Shown in pieces: positions 5,658-9,523 of a stretch of 9,523 bases of DNA (positions within the stretch are counted from its first letter, which is position 1; every line of letters begins with the position of its first letter). The DNA comes from Nitrospirae bacterium CG2_30_53_67. GTDB lineage: Bacteria > CG2-30-53-67. The stretch spans positions 1 to 9,523 of the forward strand of contig MNYV01000115.1 of assembly GCA_001873285.1 (NCBI GenBank). The letters are read 5' to 3'. The position numbers and the translations under genes were made by a program. A model generated the notes under the pieces. It made no database searches. It was not told where the DNA came from and worked only from the letters and a program-made list of their open reading frames with translations.

Positions 5658-7728
5658 CCCGTTCAACCGAAATGACGACCGGTTTTTGTGCCTTGAGGTA
5701 AGGGGAGAGTTTTTGCAGGGAGGCTTCAGCTTCGGACCGGTCCTTGTAAATTCCGCAAAGAACTTTATAGGCTGGCTTGTCGTTGAACAGGGCATTCAGA
5801 ATAAAGACCTTTTCCTCCTTCGACGCCTCCTCTATATCCTTGGAAGCAAAATTCAGATAGGAGGTGATCTCGATCTGTATGGTGAAGGATGGATCCGGAG
5901 CGGAGCGGACCAGGTCCGCCCAGTCTTTCATGGCGCTTTTGAGATTCCCGTTCTTGAAATTAACCAATCCCTTTGCATAGAGATCATTCCATGAAGGCAA
6001 AGTTGCTGCCGGCGCCGACGGTTTGGTCTCGGCCTGAACCTTTGATGACGGCTCAACAATTTTTTCATGCGCCGCCTGTTCGGTTTGAGCCGGAGGCTCC
6101 TTGACATCGGGTCCGGCCTTTGCCTCTTTCGAAGGCTCAGAGGCTTTTTCTTCTTCTGCCGGTTTGACCTCTCCCTGCGTCTCCCTGATCTCCGCGGTAT
6201 CCTGCTTTTCAGGGGGTGTTTCCTGCACGGCAGGCGCTTCGGCTGTTTTCATTTCCTGACCGGGGACCGGGCTTTCGCCGGCTGTTTGGGCCTGCCCTTT
6301 TTCCATAAGCTTCTGTACGATCTCTTTATCTCTCCTGGCCTTAAAATCTCTGGTGGTCACCTGTGCTCTGATGCGTTCGGCAAAATCGTTGATTTTGGAC
6401 CCCTTGTCCAGGGAGAAATAGAAGAAGGCCGCTCCGCCCATAAGGACGATGACTCCCAGAAAGAGCAAAACCTGAGTTAGGGTGGATCGCCTTTTTTCTT
6501 GAATCATCACCTCTTTCAGGATGGCCTCTTCTTCTTGTCCCTCAGCCGGACCGGATGCTTCGGTCTCCTTTTCCCAGGCATTAAGCGGGCGGTCCTCGGT
6601 CTTGAATGGAATCTCATCGGCCTTGGATGCAGTCTGCTCATCCTCCATGGGAATCGGCTCAGACTCTTCAGCGGGAGGCGGAGCCTGCCCCTGGGATTCG
6701 CTTTCGTACTCCGAAGTCACGGGTTGAACCTGCGGAGGAATTTCCTGGATCTCTTCTACGGGCGCCCCGCCGATCTGTTCCGGAAGGTTTTCGTCTTCTT
6801 CTTCGACTTCATCAGCCACGATCTTTGAGTAATCAACAGATCCTTGCTCTTCTTGCTCAAAGACAGGGATCTCTTCAGCCTGTTCTTCAGGCAGAATCTC
6901 ATCCATGAATGTGGAGAGCGAGGATTCGTTCATGCTCGGGATTTCTTCCTGGCCCTCCATAGACCCGGTGATGTCCGCCTTATTTTCCAAGGCCGCGGCA
7001 GGGGCCTGTATCTCCACGACCCCCAGACAGGAGAGCGTATAGAGGATCTTTTTTGTCATTGAAGAATCGAGGTCGGCGGCGTCTATGATCTCCTGAATGG
7101 CCTTCTCTCCGTCGATTTGGTCGAGGATTGTTTTGTCTTCTCCTCTGAAGCTGAGTTCCCCGGATGGGATGGTTACGGACGTCGCCCGTACCACCTGGTT
7201 CGTATCCCCCAGTACACGGTCGATGAAACTGTTATCCTTAATGAGCCGTATCCCCTCGGAAACAAGCTTGGAAAAAGCCACATGGAACTTCGGAAGGTCC
7301 TTGGGGATCAGCGTGGAAGCCTCCTGTTCGTTGAAGGCATAGGAGGCGTTCTCCCAGGAGAAAAGGCTGAAGAGGATGGAGACGAATTGGTACTTGCATT
7401 CGGCATAGAGATCTTTTGGGGTGAGGAATCCCTTCTTGATCAGGATCTGTCCGAAATTGTTCCCGGTTTTTTTCTGGTCTTCGAGCACGGCCTCTTTAAG
7501 CTGGTCCCTGGTGATTTTGCCGCGTGCGCAAAGAATTTCGCCGAGAAGATCCCTTTTCAGGTTGGAACGAAAGGCAATGGGCTCACCATCCTGGAAAAAG
7601 ATCCGTTTTTCAACGGTCTCCTTTTTGGCCAGGAGGATACCTGTCTTGCCGGCCTTTTTTATCTCTATCAAAAGTGCAGGAAAAGGTTTTACATCGATCC
7701 CATCCCCCCATGCCGGATCTTCTGCCAT
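5635..7728 (-). CDS. DUF4388 / SPOR single-pass membrane protein, 697 aa
   Basis: The start ATG 7728 has AGGAG 6 bases upstream. The N-terminal cytoplasmic part begins with a PatA-type DUF4388 region (about 10-60: GKTGILLAKKETVEKRIFFQ, then DGEPIAF). Next comes a helical LGEILCARGKITRDQLKEAV...FGQILIKKGFLT unit (about 62-105) that resembles the MshEN/GspE N-terminal domain, and then FSWENASYAF. A further helical domain (about 195-245, with IDGEKAIQEII) precedes a long Glu/Pro-rich disordered stretch (about 260-400). A transmembrane segment lies near 417-440 (LLFLGVIVLMGGAAFFYFSL), with KRR just before it, which implies N-in topology. Beyond the membrane are a second Glu/Lys/Pro-rich linker, a TPR-like segment (about 578-612: LYAKGLVNFKNGNLKSAMKDW) and a C-terminal SPOR-like domain (about 645-690: YKVLCGIYKDRSEAEASLQK). 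SPOR domains bind denuded peptidoglycan. The protein may link a cytoplasmic signalling module to the cell wall. It converges with the accessory operon. Confidence 0.85.
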   Translation of the reverse strand: MAEDPAWGDGIDVKPFPALLIEIKKAGKTGILLAKKETVEKRIFFQDGEPIAFRSNLKRDLLGEILCARGKITRDQLKEAVLEDQKKTGNNFGQILIKKGFLTPKDLYAECKYQFVSILFSLFSWENASYAFNEQEASTLIPKDLPKFHVAFSKLVSEGIRLIKDNSFIDRVLGDTNQVVRATSVTIPSGELSFRGEDKTILDQIDGEKAIQEIIDAADLDSSMTKKILYTLSCLGVVEIQAPAAALENKADITGSMEGQEEIPSMNESSLSTFMDEILPEEQAEEIPVFEQEEQGSVDYSKIVADEVEEEDENLPEQIGGAPVEEIQEIPPQVQPVTSEYESESQGQAPPPAEESEPIPMEDEQTASKADEIPFKTEDRPLNAWEKETEASGPAEGQEEEAILKEVMIQEKRRSTLTQVLLFLGVIVLMGGAAFFYFSLDKGSKINDFAERIRAQVTTRDFKARRDKEIVQKLMEKGQAQTAGESPVPGQEMKTAEAPAVQETPPEKQDTAEIRETQGEVKPAEEEKASEPSKEAKAGPDVKEPPAQTEQAAHEKIVEPSSKVQAETKPSAPAATLPSWNDLYAKGLVNFKNGNLKSAMKDWADLVRSAPDPSFTIQIEITSYLNFASKDIEEASKEEKVFILNALFNDKPAYKVLCGIYKDRSEAEASLQKLSPYLKAQKPVVISVERVRNKLVD

Positions 7729-7775
7729 GGCCGCTCCTGTGTGATATTTTGTTTTGTTTATAAAAGGTTGGATTC

Positions 7776-7804
7776 ACTATATCGTATGGGAAAACAAAAA
7801 TCAA
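7776..7804 (-). promoter_or_regulatory. Promoter of the DUF4388/SPOR gene
   Basis: Read on the - strand, TTGATT (7804-7799) and TATAGT (7781-7776) are 17 bases apart. The -10 matches five of six consensus positions and the -35 four of six. Transcription would begin near 7769, about 40 bases before ATG 7728, within an A/T-rich leader. Confidence 0.55.
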
Positions 7805-7820
7805 GAAGGAATCGCAAACC

Positions 7821-7916
7821 GGGTGTGCGACAAAAATGCCTGTCCTTCGATCCCCCGATCGAGTCGGAGAATGACGCTCTCAGAGAAATGGTTGCCTATA
7901 AATTTGTCGCACACCC
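7821..7916. mobile_element. MITE-like element, 96 bp, with perfect 14-bp inverted ends
   Basis: GGGTGTGCGACAAA at 7821-7834 is the exact reverse complement of TTTGTCGCACACCC at 7903-7916. Directly outside lie TCGCAAACC (7812-7820) and TCGCAAGCC (7917-7925), a 9-base direct repeat with one mismatch that looks like a target-site duplication. Inside is a further hairpin, TCGATC CCCC GATCGA (7847-7862), set in a repeat-like sequence that reads VILRLDRGIE on the - strand, a phrase common in dispersed bacterial repeats. The element is far too short to encode a transposase, so it would need one in trans. It lies just upstream of the -35 box of the 697-aa gene. The parent transposon family is not identified. 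Confidence 0.7.
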
Positions 7917-8058
7917 TCGCAAGCCGTTTCCGGACAAACCCGGAGTCCATGGTAGAAGCACGAGATCCATCAGCGTCATGACAGACCAAACCGCCTTTGC
8001 AGTCAGGAAAAAGCTGACGCCTCGGCTGCACAGGCTATGGGGCCGCTTGTGCTGAAGG
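7917..8058. other. Intergenic remainder downstream of azoR
   Basis: This stretch follows the azoR stop and ends at the MITE-like element. On the - strand just after the stop there is an imperfect hairpin (GCAC...GTGC with GGC/GCC inside, about 8020-8055), but no T-run follows. It could be a weak terminator. No gene is convincing here: an open frame on the - strand across 7801-8031 runs through the repeat element and lacks a credible ribosome-binding site. Confidence 0.4.
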
Positions 8059-8691
8059 TTAGAACTCCCCGGCCATTTTTACGGCCTGAGCCACGGCCTC
8101 TTTTCTCTTTCCGGCCGCAGTCTCAGGGCCGCCCGCGAGGGTGGGCTCGATTACAATAGACCGGATGTCAGTGAATCCCATGAAACCGAGAACGGTTTCG
8201 AGGTATGGTTTCTGCAGGTCGTAGGATGCATATTCGGTACCGGCAGGATACTCACCGCCTCTGGAATAGGCCGCAAACACGGGCTTTCCCGTAACCAGCC
8301 CCTTATAACCCTCTTCCGGGGAAAAGGAGAAGGTGTAACCCGGCTGGACGATGATGTCGATATACTGCTTGAGCCGGTAAGGGATGCCGAAGTTCCACAT
8401 GGGAACGGCAAACACATACTTGTCCGCGGCCTTGAATTCCTCAATGACCGCCTCCACGCCCTTCCACACGGCAAGCTCTTCCCTGGAGTGCTTCTCCCCG
8501 TGGAGGATCGTGTACTTTGCAGTAACGGCCAGGCCGTCAAAGGCCGGAAGATCTTTCTTAAAGAGATCAAGAGTCAGGATCTCATCCTTGGGATGTCTCT
8601 TGCTGTAGGCATCCACGAACGCATCGGCCACAGCGATGGAATAGGAGCGGACGTGCCTGGGCGATGCCTGTATATATAGAAGCTTGCTCAT
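8059..8691 (-). CDS. azoR: FMN-dependent NADH azoreductase / quinone oxidoreductase, 210 aa
   Basis: AzoR-family flavoenzymes use FMN and NADH to carry out two-electron reduction of quinones and azo compounds, protecting the cytoplasm against quinone stress. Visible features are the N-terminal phosphate-binding loop IQASPRHVRSYSIA (7-20), the flavin-binding PMWNFGIP (97-104) followed by YRLKQYIDIIVQPGYTFSF (105-123), GLVTGKPV (131-138) and AYSRGGEY (141-148). These follow the family order, and the 210-aa length is typical. ATG 8691 has GGAGG 6 bases upstream. The gene has its own promoter and a palindromic leader, so it is probably regulated separately from dinB, which lies upstream on the same strand. 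The quinone or azo substrate in this organism cannot be told from sequence. Confidence 0.93.
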   Translation of the reverse strand: MSKLLYIQASPRHVRSYSIAVADAFVDAYSKRHPKDEILTLDLFKKDLPAFDGLAVTAKYTILHGEKHSREELAVWKGVEAVIEEFKAADKYVFAVPMWNFGIPYRLKQYIDIIVQPGYTFSFSPEEGYKGLVTGKPVFAAYSRGGEYPAGTEYASYDLQKPYLETVLGFMGFTDIRSIVIEPTLAGGPETAAGKRKEAVAQAVKMAGEF

Positions 8692-8731
8692 GATGTGCCT
8701 CCATGATGTTGTATCGGTTATGCTTACGAAT

Positions 8732-8764
8732 TTCCTTCTTTAAGAAGGAACGGGGGATATCCCC
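8732..8764. promoter_or_regulatory. Two adjacent palindromes in the azoR leader (candidate operators)
   Basis: TTCCTTCTTTAAGAAGGAA (8732-8750) is a perfect 9+1+9 inverted repeat. GGGGATATCCCC (8753-8764) is a perfect 12-base palindrome two bases away. On the - strand they fall just after the predicted start of transcription (near 8773) and before the azoR ribosome-binding site. This position suits repressor operators, for example of a MarR- or TetR-type quinone sensor, or RNA hairpins in the leader. The regulator is not in the window. Confidence 0.5.
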
Positions 8765-8779
8765 TTTTCAATTAATTTA

Positions 8780-8807
8780 ATACTACCCCGATCCCGGCGG
8801 ATGTCAA
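8780..8807 (-). promoter_or_regulatory. azoR promoter with consensus -35 box
   Basis: On the - strand TTGACA (8807-8802) is a perfect -35 box, followed after 16 bases by TAGTAT (8785-8780), four of six at -10. An alternative -10, TATTAA, sits 19 bases from the -35. The promoter begins six bases after the dinB stop and explains separate azoR transcription. Confidence 0.6.
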
Positions 8808-8812
8808 TCGGC

Positions 8813-9523
8813 TTACTTGACGTTCACATAATGGTTTCCGGACGGGCGCCAGGCCGGAGAGATCACCCCGGGTTCCCGGGAACGGTCTCTTAATGTCCCC
8901 CAGGTGAGGGTGAACATGCCGTATCGGTCGTTGACGCGGTCCATGGCCTCTGAGAGGCTCTCCTTCCTGCGTTCCGTCTCAAACAGGGGGAGCTGGAGGA
9001 TGTCTCTGGTAAGGTCCGAGAGGGTCACCCCCAGGAGGCGGACGCGCTGCCGGAGCTGGAGGGTTCCTATGATCTCCCGGGCGGCAAGATAGATCTCGGG
9101 CCCGTGATGGACAAAGCGGGCGAGCCGGATCCTTCTGGAGAAGGTCTGGAAATCCGCGTAGCGGAGCGTCAGGATGACGACCCGTCCGGCGAGATGATTG
9201 CGCCGAGCCCTTCTCGCCACCATCTCCGAGAGCTGAAGGAGGGCCCGGTTAAGGATCAGCGGATCCGAGACGTTCATGGGGAGGGTGGTGCTGTGTCCTA
9301 TGGACTTGGCCTCCGGCTCTTGCTCCATGGGGACCACGGGAGAGGGGTCTTCCCCGCGGCCCATGGCCGAGAGGGTCTCCCCCAGGATGCCGAAGCGCCT
9401 CCGGAGGGTCGAAACCGAGGCACGGCCCAGATCCCCGCAGGTCCGGATCCCCAATGCCCCGAGATGGCCTTCGATATGTTTGCCGATGCCGCAGAGCTCG
9501 GCCGCCGGCAGGGTCTCCATCAG
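8813..9523 (-). CDS. dinB: DNA polymerase IV (Y-family), C-terminal part, cut by the window edge
   Basis: The frame enters from the right edge (codon at 9521-9523 is Leu, so ATG 9520 is internal) and stops at 8815-8813, giving about 236 residues. The first part is the thumb with its helix-hairpin-helix (LPAAELCGIGKHIEGHLGAL, GIRTCGDLGRAS), the region that contacts the primer backbone. Then come RRFGILGETLSAMGRGEDPSPV and the little-finger domain, from SIGHSTTLPMN through LRYADFQTFSRRIRL to VRLLGVTLSDL. QLPLF is a clean beta-clamp-binding motif, followed by the usual SLSEAMDRVNDRYG segment. The polymerase palm with its catalytic Asp and Glu residues lies outside the window. Pol IV carries out translesion synthesis and is usually SOS-induced; its promoter is not visible here. 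Confidence 0.93.
   Translation of the reverse strand: MMETLPAAELCGIGKHIEGHLGALGIRTCGDLGRASVSTLRRRFGILGETLSAMGRGEDPSPVVPMEQEPEAKSIGHSTTLPMNVSDPLILNRALLQLSEMVARRARRNHLAGRVVILTLRYADFQTFSRRIRLARFVHHGPEIYLAAREIIGTLQLRQRVRLLGVTLSDLTRDILQLPLFETERRKESLSEAMDRVNDRYGMFTLTWGTLRDRSREPGVISPAWRPSGNHYVNVK

Noticed and set aside
7801-8031. A 76-codon open frame on the - strand
   Set aside because: It reads through the repeat element. The VILRLDRGIE phrase is a common translation of dispersed repeats and not a real protein.
7117-8055. A 312-codon open frame on the + strand
   Set aside because: It lies mostly antisense to the well-supported 697-aa gene and continues through its promoter and the MITE-like element. 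Its product shows no recognisable domain and no good ribosome-binding site.
8753-8770. Terminator on the + strand (GGGGATATCCCC followed by TTTT)
   Set aside because: The stem is only 4 bp, and no + strand gene precedes it. A palindromic operator or leader element of azoR fits better.
1-9523. CRISPR array, tRNA or rRNA genes
   Set aside because: No regularly spaced repeats and no tRNA- or rRNA-like sequence were seen on either strand. The only long repeats are the 181-bp direct pair and the MITE-like inverted ends.

Overview
The window suggests a Gram-negative bacterium, perhaps from the Desulfobacterota or deltaproteobacterial assemblage. The basis is the family types present: a PatA-type DUF4388 protein that also carries a periplasmic SPOR domain, and mid-to-high GC housekeeping genes. 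The lineage is an inference and is not certain.

The window has two halves that converge near position 5635. The left half (1-5634) is an accessory, defence-island-like block read entirely on the + strand. It holds the tail of a probable DNA methyltransferase or helicase-type protein, then a tightly packed run of small genes with TGATG and ATGA overlaps: a 214-aa protein, a 44-aa protein, a 124-aa protein, a CcbP-like calcium-binding protein, a second CcbP-like protein and a UPF0158 protein. After a 160-base intergenic stretch with hairpins and a plausible promoter comes a large SWIM zinc-finger SNF2-family ATPase. Immediately after this ATPase are a 19-codon ORF and a second, roughly 94% identical copy of the 44-aa gene. 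The following copy of the 124-aa gene is cut off after about 18 codons, right at the stop codon of the neighbouring gene on the other strand.

The right half (5635-9523) reads entirely on the - strand and looks like ordinary chromosome. It holds a 697-aa DUF4388/SPOR single-pass membrane protein with a good promoter, a 330-base intergenic region, the FMN-dependent azoreductase gene azoR, and the C-terminal part of dinB (DNA polymerase IV). The intergenic region contains a 96-bp MITE-like element with perfect 14-bp inverted ends and 9-bp flanking direct repeats. azoR has a promoter with a consensus -35 box, followed by two palindromes in its leader.

The best candidate for an undescribed system is the + strand block, in which a SWIM-SNF2 ATPase is linked to a methyltransferase-like protein, two calcium-binding-fold proteins, UPF0158 and three uncharacterised small proteins. 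The partial second copy at its right edge suggests that the block expands or is exchanged by recombination and marks where the accessory DNA ends. Its function as a genome-defence or DNA-processing system is inferred from gene content only.
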